A stretch of 64,000 nucleotides of DNA from JBMOLL01 sp049325415 (GTDB taxonomy: Bacteria; Bacteroidota; Bacteroidia; Bacteroidales; GCA-2748055): assembly GCA_049325415.1 (NCBI GenBank), contig JBMOLL010000017.1, positions 52,449 to 116,448 of the forward strand. Direction: 5' to 3'. The notes under the pieces were generated by a model. The model saw nothing but the letters and a program-made list of their open reading frames with translations, was not told where the DNA came from and did no database searches. Made by a program: the position numbers and the translations under genes. How positions within the stretch are numbered: position 1 is the stretch's first letter; every line of letters begins with the position of its first letter. Below are positions 46,024 to 54,324 of the stretch, piece by piece.

Positions 46024-46575
46024 ATCGCTGATCACCTGCGGGTAGTGACGGTATTCCAGTTCATGGACTTTCCGGGCAAGCGATTCAGGGCTTTCGCCAG
46101 GTTCCACGCTGCAACGGGCCTGGAAGATCGTACTGCCCTCGTCGTAGCGCTCGTTCACATAATGAATGGTAATTCCACTCTCCTTCTCCCCGTTTCTGAT
46201 TACCGCCTCATGCACCTTCTCCCCGTACATGCCCTTGCCCCCGTACTGTGGCAAAAGTGCAGGATGGATATTGATCACACGTCCGGGATAAGCCTGCAGC
46301 AGGGAAGGCGGAACGAGCCACAAAAATCCGGCCAGAACCACCAGATCCGTCTGGCGGTCGATGAGGATCCGGAGCACCTCATTCGTTTCGTAAAACTGAT
46401 CCCTTGAGAATACAACTGTCTCAATATCAAATCTCCTGGCCCTCTCCAGCACCCCGGCACCGGGCTTGTTGCACAGGACCAGGGAGACCCTTGCCATGGA
46501 GGTCGTTCGAAAAAATTGTATGATGTTTTCAGCATTGGTTCCCGACCCCGAGGCAAAGATGGCTATATTCTTCAT
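46006..46575 (-). CDS. purN: Phosphoribosylglycinamide formyltransferase
   Basis: Third step of purine synthesis, using 10-formyl-THF. The 189 residues show FASGSGTNAENIIQ (phosphate-binding loop), VLAGFLWLVPP, VINIHPALLPQYGGKGMYG (catalytic Asn-His pair in the NIHP motif) and DEGSTIFQ with the catalytic Asp. Length is typical. Single gene, convergent with the M23 lipoprotein. Confidence 0.95.
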   Translation of the reverse strand: MKNIAIFASGSGTNAENIIQFFRTTSMARVSLVLCNKPGAGVLERARRFDIETVVFSRDQFYETNEVLRILIDRQTDLVVLAGFLWLVPPSLLQAYPGRVINIHPALLPQYGGKGMYGEKVHEAVIRNGEKESGITIHYVNERYDEGSTIFQARCSVEPGESPESLARKVHELEYRHYPQVISDLLEGI

Positions 46576-46665
46576 TATCCGGTATTTGTGAATTTAAAAG
46601 AGAAGCTATAAAGTTAATTTTAAGTTGCGTTTTAAGGAAATGACACGCAATAAAATTCCGAAATT

Positions 46666-46696
46666 TTTGAAAATAGTCGAATTTTGCATTTCTTTG
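46666..46696 (+). promoter_or_regulatory. Promoter for acpP-fabF-rnc (-33 and -7 elements)
   Basis: A -33 TTTG at 46666-46669 and a -7 TTTCTTTG at 46689-46696 (7 of 8 to TAnnTTTG) are separated by 19 bases, the expected spacing for the Bacteroidetes primary sigma factor. The acpP ATG is 42 bases downstream. This is the clearest two-element promoter in the window. Confidence 0.65.
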
Positions 46697-46738
46697 CACC
46701 GTTAAAATAAACCTTAGTATTAATTAAAATTTTAAGTC

Positions 46739-46975
46739 ATGTCTGACATTGCATCAAGAGTAAAGGCAATCATCGTTGACAAATTAGGTGTTGATGAGAA
46801 CGAAGTAACTCCGGAAGCCAGCTTCACAAACGACCTGGGTGCTGACTCTCTTGACACAGTTGAACTGATCATGGAGTTCGAAAAAGAATTCAACATTGGT
46901 ATTCCTGATGATCAGGCTGAAAGTATCAGCACAGTAGGCGAAGCCATCAAGTACATTGAAGATAACGCTAAGTAA
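46739..46975 (+). CDS. acpP: Acyl carrier protein
   Basis: Small acidic four-helix carrier of fatty-acyl chains. The 78 residues contain the phosphopantetheine site [12 protein letters not shown] with Ser37. The protein ends [17 protein letters not shown], a standard AcpP C-terminus. It is followed after 24 bases by fabF, the usual acpP-fabF-rnc order. It is the predicted acyl donor for the GlsB/GlsA enzymes at 15303-17195. Confidence 0.97.
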   Translation: MSDIASRVKAIIVDKLGVDENEVTPEASFTNDLGADSLDTVELIMEFEKEFNIGIPDDQAESISTVGEAIKYIEDNAK

Positions 46976-46999
46976 TAAGTCTTAACCATTTTTTCAGTT

Positions 47000-48247
47000 A
47001 TGAGACGTGTTGTTGTAACAGGTATCGGTGCTTTAACTCCCATCGGAAACAATAAGGATGAGTTTTGGAAAAGCCTTGAGGAAGGTGTGAGCGGAAGCGT
47101 CATGATCACTCGTTTCAACACTGAAAGATTTAAGACAAAGTTCGCATGCGAACTCAAAAACTTCAATGCAGAGGATCATTTTGACCGTAAAGAGGCGCGT
47201 AAACTGGACCGCTATGCGCAGTACGCACTGGTTGCGGCTGAAGAGGCGTACCAGGACGCCGGACTTGGCGATGCACAAATCGACAAGGACCGGGCCGGTA
47301 TTATCTGGGCATCTGGCATTGGTGGAATTGAGACTTTCCAGAATGAGATAGAGGGCTTCCTGGCTACTGAAAAGAATCCCAGGTTCAGCCCTTTCTTCAT
47401 TCCCAAGATGATCTCCGATATTGCCGCCGGCCACATGTCGATCAAATACGGTTATCGTGGTCCCAACTATGGCACAGTATCCGCCTGTGCATCTTCAAAC
47501 AATGCACTAATCGATGCTTTTCACCTTATTCAGCTGAACGTAGCGGATGTGATCATTGCAGGTGGATCCGAAGCACCCATCACCGAAGCCGGTGTGGGAG
47601 GTTTCAGTTCCATGCAGGCCATCTCTTCAAGGAATGAGGAATTTGCTTCTGCTTCAAGGCCCTTCGATTCCACGAGGGATGGTTTTGTTATCGGCGAAGG
47701 TGCCGGTGCCCTGATCCTTGAAGACCTGGAGCATGCTAAAAATCGTGGTGCCCGTATCTATGCTGAACTGATCGGAGCTGGTCTTTCGGCCGATGCGTAT
47801 CACCTCACAGCACCCCATCCCGAAGGGGAAGGTGCCCGCCTTGTCATGACCAACGCATTACGCTATGCCGGCCTGAATCCGGAAGACATTGATTACATCA
47901 ATGTTCATGGTACCTCAACGCCACTGGGTGATGTTTCCGAAACCAAAGCCGTGGTGGCACTGTTCGGGGAACATGCCTATAAACTCAACATCAGCTCAAC
48001 CAAATCGATGACCGGTCACCTGCTTGGTGCCGCCGGTGCCGTTGAAGCCATTTCTGTAATAATGGCGCTCTGTAAAGACACTATTCCCCCGACAATTAAC
48101 CTGAAAAACCCGGATGCCGAAATCGATCCGAAGCTGAACCTCACCCCCAACAAGGCTCAGAAAAGGGTCGTAAATATTGGCATGAGCAATACTTTCGGGT
48201 TTGGAGGCCACAACACATCGGTTATCTTTAAAAAATTTAAGGAGTGA
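47000..48247 (+). CDS. fabF: Beta-ketoacyl-ACP synthase II (FabF)
   Basis: Condenses malonyl-ACP with acyl-ACP during fatty-acid elongation. The 415 residues have the thiolase-fold active site: nucleophile Cys163 in TVSACASSNNAL, His in NVHGTSTPLGD (about 304) and His in MTGHLLGAAGAVEA (about 341), with the C-terminal NTFGFGGHNTSVIF. Length is normal for FabF. Second gene of the acpP operon. Confidence 0.97.
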   Translation: MRRVVVTGIGALTPIGNNKDEFWKSLEEGVSGSVMITRFNTERFKTKFACELKNFNAEDHFDRKEARKLDRYAQYALVAAEEAYQDAGLGDAQIDKDRAGIIWASGIGGIETFQNEIEGFLATEKNPRFSPFFIPKMISDIAAGHMSIKYGYRGPNYGTVSACASSNNALIDAFHLIQLNVADVIIAGGSEAPITEAGVGGFSSMQAISSRNEEFASASRPFDSTRDGFVIGEGAGALILEDLEHAKNRGARIYAELIGAGLSADAYHLTAPHPEGEGARLVMTNALRYAGLNPEDIDYINVHGTSTPLGDVSETKAVVALFGEHAYKLNISSTKSMTGHLLGAAGAVEAISVIMALCKDTIPPTINLKNPDAEIDPKLNLTPNKAQKRVVNIGMSNTFGFGGHNTSVIFKKFKE

Positions 48248-48251
48248 ACTT

Positions 48252-48971
48252 TTGAGAAGTTTGATCCAACAGTTTATTTACCTATTCCGTAAAGACCGAA
48301 ACTTCTGCTTCCGACTTGTTTCCCTCCTCGGGTTCGCACCCGGGAAGATAAGCTATTACCGAACTGCACTGACCCACAAATCGGCCACCCGGCAACACGA
48401 AAGCGGCCAGAAGAATCACAATGAAAGGCTCGAATACCTGGGAGATGCCATACTGGGTGCCATTGTTGCCGAATACCTGTACCGGAAATTCCCCGGAAAG
48501 GATGAAGGCTTCATGACCAAGCTCCGTTCCAGGCTTGTCAAGAGAAAACACCTTGATAATGTAGCCTCCAAGCTCAACCTGCCGTCCTATGTCATCAGCC
48601 ATACCGCACCGGGGAGTACCTCCAAACACCTTTACGGAAATGCCCTGGAAGCCCTGATAGGAGCCATCTATCTTGATCAGGGCTACCGGAAAGCCGCCTG
48701 GTTCTTTGAGCACAAAATGATGAAGGATGTCGACCTGCTTCAGGTTGTAAAAAAGGATTCTGATTACAAAAGCCAGCTGATCGAATGGGCCCAGAAAAAC
48801 AGGAAGGAGATTGTGTTTGAAAGCTATGAGGAACATAAAGCCCAGGATTTCTCCCCGGTTTTTGTGGCTTTTGTGCGTCTTTATGAACAGCAACTGGGAA
48901 TGGGCCACGGCAGCTCAAAAAAAGAAGCCGAACAGCAGGCTGCCAAAGAAGCCCTGGCAGCCATTGGATGA
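48252..48971 (+). CDS. rnc: Ribonuclease III (TTG start)
   Basis: Double-strand-specific RNase for rRNA and mRNA processing. It has an endonuclease domain with the signature NERLEYLGDAILG and the second acidic site NALEALIGAIYLD, and a C-terminal dsRNA-binding domain (about 165-238, GSSKKEAEQQAAKEAL). I choose TTG at 48252 (239 residues). A perfect AAGGAG sits at 48239-48244, seven bases upstream, and it avoids the 47-base overlap with fabF that the ATG at 48201 would need. Confidence 0.93.
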   Translation: MRSLIQQFIYLFRKDRNFCFRLVSLLGFAPGKISYYRTALTHKSATRQHESGQKNHNERLEYLGDAILGAIVAEYLYRKFPGKDEGFMTKLRSRLVKRKHLDNVASKLNLPSYVISHTAPGSTSKHLYGNALEALIGAIYLDQGYRKAAWFFEHKMMKDVDLLQVVKKDSDYKSQLIEWAQKNRKEIVFESYEEHKAQDFSPVFVAFVRLYEQQLGMGHGSSKKEAEQQAAKEALAAIG

Positions 48972-49016
48972 TTCTCCCGCTTTTTTTAAATTTACACCAA
49001 GAATTTCCCGGAACCC

Positions 49017-49445
49017 GTGGCAAAAAAAGTTCACAGGCTGCTAACAGCTATCGATGACAATATCGGACTTATCGGACTCTCCTCCGATGAATCGGATTAC
49101 AGGCTGGTATGGCTGATCAATGAGGAAGCCGGAACCGGTTTCATCCGCATGGAAGACCTTAACCTTTATCACAAAAAACTCGACAGCGAGCAGACCTTCC
49201 CCCTGTTCCAGTATTACGACGACGACAGCCTGCTGACTTACCGCCTGATCGGCAATCGCTGCGAAAACGGGTTTTTCCTCGAGGAAGTGAAAAATCTTGA
49301 CTTTCTGATCCTGATCCAGGGAGAAGTTTTTCCCGATGAAATGGAACGCTTCCTTGAAAAAATAAGCCGGGTCACTTCAGTAAGAATGTGTGTGCCGGTC
49401 GACCTTAACCGCCTTCGGTCAACAGAACGACTGTATCTCTGGTAA
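49017..49445 (+). CDS. IPExxxVDY family protein
   Basis: The 142-residue small alpha/beta protein belongs to a family largely restricted to Bacteroidetes, here with the motif region FPLFQYYDDDSLLTYRLIGN and FFLEEVKNLDFLILIQG; the named motif near the C-terminus is degenerate (VPVDLNRL). Function unknown. In many relatives it sits between rnc and pyruvate kinase. Here the next gene is a convergent J-domain gene, so pyk is elsewhere. The start is GTG at 49017. Confidence 0.7.
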   Translation: MAKKVHRLLTAIDDNIGLIGLSSDESDYRLVWLINEEAGTGFIRMEDLNLYHKKLDSEQTFPLFQYYDDDSLLTYRLIGNRCENGFFLEEVKNLDFLILIQGEVFPDEMERFLEKISRVTSVRMCVPVDLNRLRSTERLYLW

Positions 49446-49447
49446 AC

Positions 49448-50677
49448 TCAGAACAACCAGCGAAAGAAAGGGTATAGCAGCGAATAAAACGGAAGTTCCT
49501 GATAATTCTGATATCCTTCCCGGTACAAACCGGTCATTACCTCTCCCTGCCTGGTTAGCGGCATGAAAAGCCGGGCATAAAACGGGAACAGGCCCATGAT
49601 CAGATCAAAAACCATATCCAGCAGAAAAAGCATACCCGCCAGAACGATATACCTTGCCGAAGTCATATAGACATTGAAACCGGGTCCAAAGCGCGAAATG
49701 GAAAGCAGAACGGCCATCCAGAGTATACTCTTGATCAGCAGGCCCGGTGTGAGCAGATAACCGCTCTTTCCCTTCACCCTTGCCAGGCTGAGTAATACAA
49801 AAGATAATAAAGCCCCTGCTGCCATTCCGGCCAGGAATCTCCACAGGATACTTTCGAAAGGCAGGAAAACCAGTGCGGAAATAATAAGGCTCAGCTTGAC
49901 GAAGGTGCTGATCCGGTGCCAGTACTGGGCACGGCTGCTTCTCGGCAGGATGACGTGCCGGGTTTTGCTCTTGTAGGAAGCCTGATGGTCCATGGCCCCG
50001 AAAGACCTGACCTTGATGTCCTGGATATGGATCAGTTCGATTCGTACAGCTTTGCCATCGGCCTGCTCTCCTGTAGTAAAACAACAGTGATCAGATGCAG
50101 GATGCGCCTCAGGTTTTTTGAAGAAGGTCCTGACTTCCGTCCATTTCAGGTTCAACCGTCCCAGTCTCAGCCAGGTCTTCCTCCTCTTCCAGATGTAAAA
50201 AAGCAAGAAGCCCCCGATAATGATAAAATATGCTGTCCCAACCAGTGAAGAAGGCTCAAAAAAGGCAAGTATAAGGGGGAAAAGAACTGCCGCCAGACCG
50301 AACAGGATGGCAAAAATATGGATCAGATACCGCGCGACAAGAATAATATCATGCCACTCCCCACGCGAAAAGAACTCGTCTTCCTTCTTTTTCTTTGCCT
50401 GCCTGGCCCTCGCCTGCCTGGCCATCCTTTCCCTGTCGCGACGGATCTCGTCCATTACCTCATCCCAGCTGTACGCCGAGGGATCATTCCCCGCGGGCTT
50501 ACCTGCAGAGATCTGGTCGTAAGCCTCCTGTATCTCCCTGAACCGACCTTCTGCCGAAGGATCGGTATTGAGATCCGGATGATACTTCATCGCCAGTCTC
50601 CTGTAGGCCCGCTTCACTTCAGGCTCCGGAGCCCCGAAAGAAAGACCTAGAATTTTATATGGATCCTGGAGGGCCAT
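49448..50677 (-). CDS. DnaJ-domain membrane protein
   Basis: N-terminal J domain (about 3-62: DPYKILGLSFGAPEPEVKRA, with HPD at 33-35 required for stimulating DnaK), followed by a basic linker rich in Arg and Lys (about 75-100) and a long hydrophobic part with about eight membrane helices. No zinc-finger or peptide-binding DnaJ region is present, so this is a type III J protein that would recruit DnaK to the membrane. Length 409 residues. Partner unknown. It ends 2 bases from the convergent IPExxxVDY gene. Confidence 0.85.
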   Translation of the reverse strand: MALQDPYKILGLSFGAPEPEVKRAYRRLAMKYHPDLNTDPSAEGRFREIQEAYDQISAGKPAGNDPSAYSWDEVMDEIRRDRERMARQARARQAKKKKEDEFFSRGEWHDIILVARYLIHIFAILFGLAAVLFPLILAFFEPSSLVGTAYFIIIGGFLLFYIWKRRKTWLRLGRLNLKWTEVRTFFKKPEAHPASDHCCFTTGEQADGKAVRIELIHIQDIKVRSFGAMDHQASYKSKTRHVILPRSSRAQYWHRISTFVKLSLIISALVFLPFESILWRFLAGMAAGALLSFVLLSLARVKGKSGYLLTPGLLIKSILWMAVLLSISRFGPGFNVYMTSARYIVLAGMLFLLDMVFDLIMGLFPFYARLFMPLTRQGEVMTGLYREGYQNYQELPFYSLLYPFFRWLF

Positions 50678-50717
50678 GACTGATTTTCAGCCAATATACC
50701 TAAAATGCTACAGAGCA

Positions 50718-50750
50718 CAAAAAAAGGGTCATCGCTTTGATGACCCTTTT
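50718..50750 (-). terminator. Rho-independent terminator of the secreted K/E/M-rich gene
   Basis: Arms 50722-50733 and 50739-50750 form a perfect 12-bp stem with a 5-base loop. On the minus strand the stem ends in a T-run. The immediately preceding sequence (50746-50760) is shared with the secG terminator region. Confidence 0.9.
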
Positions 50751-50762
50751 CAACCCTAAACT

Positions 50763-50793
50763 AAACCTAAACCTATAAGAAACCTAAACCTAT
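50763..50793 (-). repeat. 14-bp direct repeat of telomere-like TTTAGG units
   Basis: The plus-strand 14-mer AAACCTAAACCTAT occurs at 50763-50776 and again at 50780-50793, spaced by 3 bases. On the minus strand it reads as short GGTTTA runs directly following the stop codon of the upstream gene. Confidence 0.8.
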
Positions 50794-51668
50794 TTTTTCT
50801 TTGTTTTTTCCTTTTTTACATCTTGACTTTCAGGAGCCTGCTGCTTCTTCTGACTTTCCTCTTCCTTCATTTTCATCTCCTGTTCCTTTTTCTTCATTTC
50901 CTGTTCCATTTGCTGCATTTCCTGTTCCTTAGCCTTCATCTCCTGGTCCATTTTCATCTTTTGCTCCTGCATCTTCATCTCCTTCTCCTTCATTTTCATC
51001 TCCTGATCCATCTTCTCTTTATCTGTCCAAAGACCTTCCTTAACTCCTTCCTCATCTCCGGAGATAATGATCACCTTCTTTTCAATATGCTTGCCCGGCT
51101 CACTTCCCTCGTTATTTAACACATAGACTTTCACCTCACCATTTTCCCCGGCATCTTTCCGTATAATCTTAACCCTGCAGTCACTGGCACCTTCTTCCAT
51201 CGCCTTTTCCTCTTCAAGCAATATATCCAGGTCCTCGTCGCTCATGTCCTCTCCCAGCACAAAAACCCGCATTCCGGTTCCATGGTCTCCGCAGATTTTT
51301 TTCTCAATCCTCACCGTTTTTAATGAATCTCCTTCCTCAAGGGTCTTTGTGGTAGTCCATACCATGTCTTTACTTCCCTCAAGCACCCGGGTCTCTCCAT
51401 CCTCACTGATATACATCACATGACTTCCGTGTCCTTCTTCCTTCCCGGTATAGAAATGAAACTTATCGCTGCCTGCCAGATCCATCATTTGCAGGGCTTT
51501 TTCAGCTTCTTCAGCACTGCTGTAAGAGTATACTGTATCGGTAATTGTTTTCCCGTCTTCAACAACCTTTACAAGGACTTTCACCTTTTCCTGGCCGAAC
51601 AATGCCATGGGAATAATGGCCATAACCAGGAAGAAGAATTTTTGAACTGAAGGCTTAAATGTTCTCAT
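50790..51668 (-). CDS. Secreted protein with K/E/M-rich helical tail
   Basis: The 292 residues carry a signal peptide (FFFLVMAIIPMALFGQ), a moderately acidic region (about 28-210) without a recognised domain, and a long repetitive C-terminal segment (about 215-285) built on KEQEM/KEKEM-type heptads (MKMKEKEMKMQEQKMKMDQE), expected to be a single helix or coiled coil. I do not recognise a family. It is divergent from rprX with both promoters inside a 123-base gap, which suggests joint regulation by RprXY. It has its own terminator. Confidence 0.75.
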   Translation of the reverse strand: MRTFKPSVQKFFFLVMAIIPMALFGQEKVKVLVKVVEDGKTITDTVYSYSSAEEAEKALQMMDLAGSDKFHFYTGKEEGHGSHVMYISEDGETRVLEGSKDMVWTTTKTLEEGDSLKTVRIEKKICGDHGTGMRVFVLGEDMSDEDLDILLEEEKAMEEGASDCRVKIIRKDAGENGEVKVYVLNNEGSEPGKHIEKKVIIISGDEEGVKEGLWTDKEKMDQEMKMKEKEMKMQEQKMKMDQEMKAKEQEMQQMEQEMKKKEQEMKMKEEESQKKQQAPESQDVKKEKTKKK

Positions 51669-51695
51669 GTTGGATAGCGGTATTTGTTATTGGAA

Positions 51696-51703
51696 CAAAG
51701 CTA
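51696..51703 (-). promoter_or_regulatory. -7 promoter box for the secreted K/E/M-rich gene
   Basis: TAGCTTTG on the minus strand matches TAnnTTTG exactly, 28 bases before the ATG. A TTTG lies 17 bases further upstream (51724-51721), a little closer than the usual -33. Confidence 0.5.
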
Positions 51704-51779
51704 CACCGACATTGCGTTGACAAATGATAACAGATGTTAAAGTTTGTTAAAGGTCTCAACCAGAATAAGTAAGGAATTC

Positions 51780-51787
51780 TATCTTTG
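51780..51787 (+). promoter_or_regulatory. -7 promoter box for rprX, adjacent to its start codon
   Basis: TATCTTTG matches TAnnTTTG exactly and ends only 4 bases before the rprX ATG at 51792, so a leaderless transcript is possible. Confidence 0.45.
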
Positions 51788-51791
51788 CAGT

Positions 51792-53378
51792 ATGAGCAAA
51801 CGATTACTTTGGACCCTATCTATCTTTCTCAGCCTGTCCATGATTGCCCTCATCATTATGCAGGCTTACTGGATCAACAATGCCGTCAATCTGAAAGAAC
51901 AGCAGTTTTCGCAGCTCGTCGACCGGATCCTCATGGACCTCGGGAACGACCTGCAGCAACAGGAAACCGTTGTGAGGATTATCAATGAGATCGATCCCCG
52001 GATGGACAGTACCGGAAGGGTGCTCATATGGAATGCCCGCGCTGCCGACCGCTTCAACTTTCGCGCAGGAGACTCGCTCCGGCTGATCAGCGAGGATGAT
52101 GTTTACTATCTGAATTCCGACCCTAAAAAGGCCTATGCGCACCAGATCGATATACACAACGACACCCTGATCCTGACGACGAAAGACAGGGAGCAGGAAG
52201 CAAAAAACTATTCCTCCTCCGGACTCTCGAAGGAGGAGATACAGAAAAAACTGCGCTCGTCGGAAATGAAACAGGAAGTACTGATTAAAAAAGTCCTGAG
52301 TAACCTGAGCCGGGAAGATTTGAAGATTGAGGAAAGGATCAGCAGGGAGGAACTGGAAAAGAAACTGCAGCTAAGCTTCCTGGATAAAGGGATCAGCCTC
52401 CGCTTTGAATATGCCGTGATCCTGGAAGGCAAGGAAATCCTGTATAAAAGCGACCACTATAAACCCGGAGTTAAAGCGCATTATTTCAAGGCCCCGCTTT
52501 TCCCCGACGACCTCTTTACCAAATCCAATTTCATATCCATATACTTCCCCGAGCAAAGAAGGTTCCTGATCCATTCGCTCGGTTTCATGGGTGGTTCATC
52601 CATTATCCTCACTGTGGCCATCGTCGTCCTTTTCTCCTTCACCCTCTATATTATTTTCCGGCAAAAAAGATTGTCGGAGATGAAGAATGACTTTGTGAAT
52701 AACATGACCCACGAGCTTAAAACCCCGATTTCCACCATCAGCCTGGCTTCCCAAATGCTGAATGACAGGTCGATCCCCCTGGAAAACAAAAACCTGCCCC
52801 ATATTTCCAGGGTTATAGAAACAGAGAGTAAACGCCTTGGATACCAGGTGGAAAGGGTCCTGCAAATGGCCATCTTCGACCAGGGCCAGCTCAGACTTAA
52901 ACTGAAACAGGTGGAGTTCCACGACCTGATACGCAATGTGGTTCATAATTTTATTATTCAGGTGGAGAAACGCAACGGTAAACTGATGGTCATACCGGAA
53001 GCTGCCGATGATCATGTGTATGTCGACCCGGTTCACATGACCAATGTCGTTTCCAACCTTCTCGAAAATGCCGTCAAGTATTCTCCCGGAAATCCTGAAA
53101 TAACCGTTTCCACCCGCAATGAAGGACGCTACCTCACCGTTACTGTTGCAGATAAAGGCATCGGGATCAGCAAAGAGAACCAGAAGAGAATATTTGACAA
53201 GTTTTACCGTGTCCCGACCGGAAACATCCATAATGTAAAAGGATTCGGGCTGGGTCTCAGCTATGTAAAAATGATCATCGAGCACCACAACGGTAACATC
53301 TCCCTGAAAAGTGAGCTTAACAAAGGATCACAGTTTGAATTTAAAGTTCCTCTTTATCACGAAAACAACCGATCATGA
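51792..53378 (+). CDS. rprX: RprX-type sensor histidine kinase
   Basis: Inner-membrane sensor kinase of 528 residues: helix 1 (about 7-27), a large periplasmic sensor region (about 28-262), helix 2 (about 264-289), HisKA with phospho-acceptor His307 in NNMTHELKTPIS, and a HATPase domain (N-box NLLENAVKYSPGN, DKGIGIS, FGLGLSYVKMI). It pairs with an RprY-like regulator, overlapping by 4 bases. The RprX/RprY pair was described in Bacteroides fragilis. The signal sensed is unknown. Confidence 0.88.
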   Translation: MSKRLLWTLSIFLSLSMIALIIMQAYWINNAVNLKEQQFSQLVDRILMDLGNDLQQQETVVRIINEIDPRMDSTGRVLIWNARAADRFNFRAGDSLRLISEDDVYYLNSDPKKAYAHQIDIHNDTLILTTKDREQEAKNYSSSGLSKEEIQKKLRSSEMKQEVLIKKVLSNLSREDLKIEERISREELEKKLQLSFLDKGISLRFEYAVILEGKEILYKSDHYKPGVKAHYFKAPLFPDDLFTKSNFISIYFPEQRRFLIHSLGFMGGSSIILTVAIVVLFSFTLYIIFRQKRLSEMKNDFVNNMTHELKTPISTISLASQMLNDRSIPLENKNLPHISRVIETESKRLGYQVERVLQMAIFDQGQLRLKLKQVEFHDLIRNVVHNFIIQVEKRNGKLMVIPEAADDHVYVDPVHMTNVVSNLLENAVKYSPGNPEITVSTRNEGRYLTVTVADKGIGISKENQKRIFDKFYRVPTGNIHNVKGFGLGLSYVKMIIEHHNGNISLKSELNKGSQFEFKVPLYHENNRS

Positions 53379-54073
53379 CAGAAATAAAAACCCGCATTCT
53401 GCTTGCCGAAGACGATGAAAACCTAGGCTCCCTCCTGCAGGAATACCTGAAGGCAAAAAACTACGACACCGACTGGGTAAAAAACGGAGAAAAAGCTTTT
53501 CGCCATTTTGAACAGTTCCATTACGACCTCTGTATCCTGGATATCATGATGCCGGTTAAGGACGGTTTCACCCTGGCTTCGGAAATACGGCTGCTGAACA
53601 GCGAAATTCCGATCATCTTCCTCACGGCCAAATCCATGAAAGAGGACGTGCTGGAAGGATTCAGCCTGGGAGCCGATGATTATATGACCAAGCCCTTCAG
53701 CATGGAGGAATTGCTGTTCCGTATTGAGGCAATTCTGCGGAGGACCAAGGGTCTCAAGGGTTCCGACCAGCAGGTCTGGCAGATTGGAAATTTTCATTTC
53801 GATGCCAAAAAGCAAATTCTGAAAAACGGCAATACCGAACAGAAACTGACAACCAAGGAGTCTGACCTCCTGAAGCTCCTCTGCAACAATATGAACCAGG
53901 TCCTCGACAGGAATTTCACCCTTAAAGCCATCTGGATTGACGATAATTATTTCAACGCCAGAAGTATGGATGTATATATCACCAAGCTGAGGAAATACCT
54001 GAAAGCTGATCCGAATGTACAGATCATCAATGTGCACGGAAAGGGTTATAAACTGGTAGTTGATGAAGAATAG
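53375..54073 (+). CDS. rprY: RprY-type response regulator (OmpR family)
   Basis: The 232 residues have an N-terminal receiver (acidic pocket near 12-14, phospho-acceptor Asp56 in LDIMMPVKDG, Thr84, Lys106) and a C-terminal OmpR-type winged helix (about 135-229; ESDLLKLLCNNMNQVLDR and SMDVYITKLRKYLKADPN). Sequences such as IWIDDNYFNARSMDVYITKL closely match the B. fragilis RprY as I remember it. It shares an operon with rprX. Confidence 0.9.
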   Translation: MTEIKTRILLAEDDENLGSLLQEYLKAKNYDTDWVKNGEKAFRHFEQFHYDLCILDIMMPVKDGFTLASEIRLLNSEIPIIFLTAKSMKEDVLEGFSLGADDYMTKPFSMEELLFRIEAILRRTKGLKGSDQQVWQIGNFHFDAKKQILKNGNTEQKLTTKESDLLKLLCNNMNQVLDRNFTLKAIWIDDNYFNARSMDVYITKLRKYLKADPNVQIINVHGKGYKLVVDEE

Positions 54074-54091
54074 GCCAATTTACCGCATCCT

Positions 54092-54319
54092 ATGAAAAAC
54101 ACGACCCTGATCCAGCGGATCATGCTGATTTCCGGTGGCCTTTCTGCCCTATCCTTCCTGCTTTCCCTGGCGGCACTGAAGTTTTTCCCGGGCGCTTTCA
54201 AGTGGCTTGCCCTGGGTATGGTGGTCATGGCCCTGATATTCTTTGTATTTCACACACTGAATAACTACAACGAGACCTACCGGATCAGGCCCGGGCGCAG
54301 GGAAAATAAAAAGGAATAA
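54092..54319 (+). CDS. Small two-helix membrane protein
   Basis: The 75 residues have two membrane helices (about 9-28, MLISGGLSALSFLLSLAALK, and 37-54, LALGMVVMALIFFVF) and a basic tail (RIRPGRRENKKE). It starts 18 bases after rprY and probably shares its transcript. No recognised family; small membrane proteins next to two-component systems sometimes modulate the kinase, but nothing in the sequence shows this. Confidence 0.6.
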   Translation: MKNTTLIQRIMLISGGLSALSFLLSLAALKFFPGAFKWLALGMVVMALIFFVFHTLNNYNETYRIRPGRRENKKE

Positions 54320-54324
54320 GGAGC

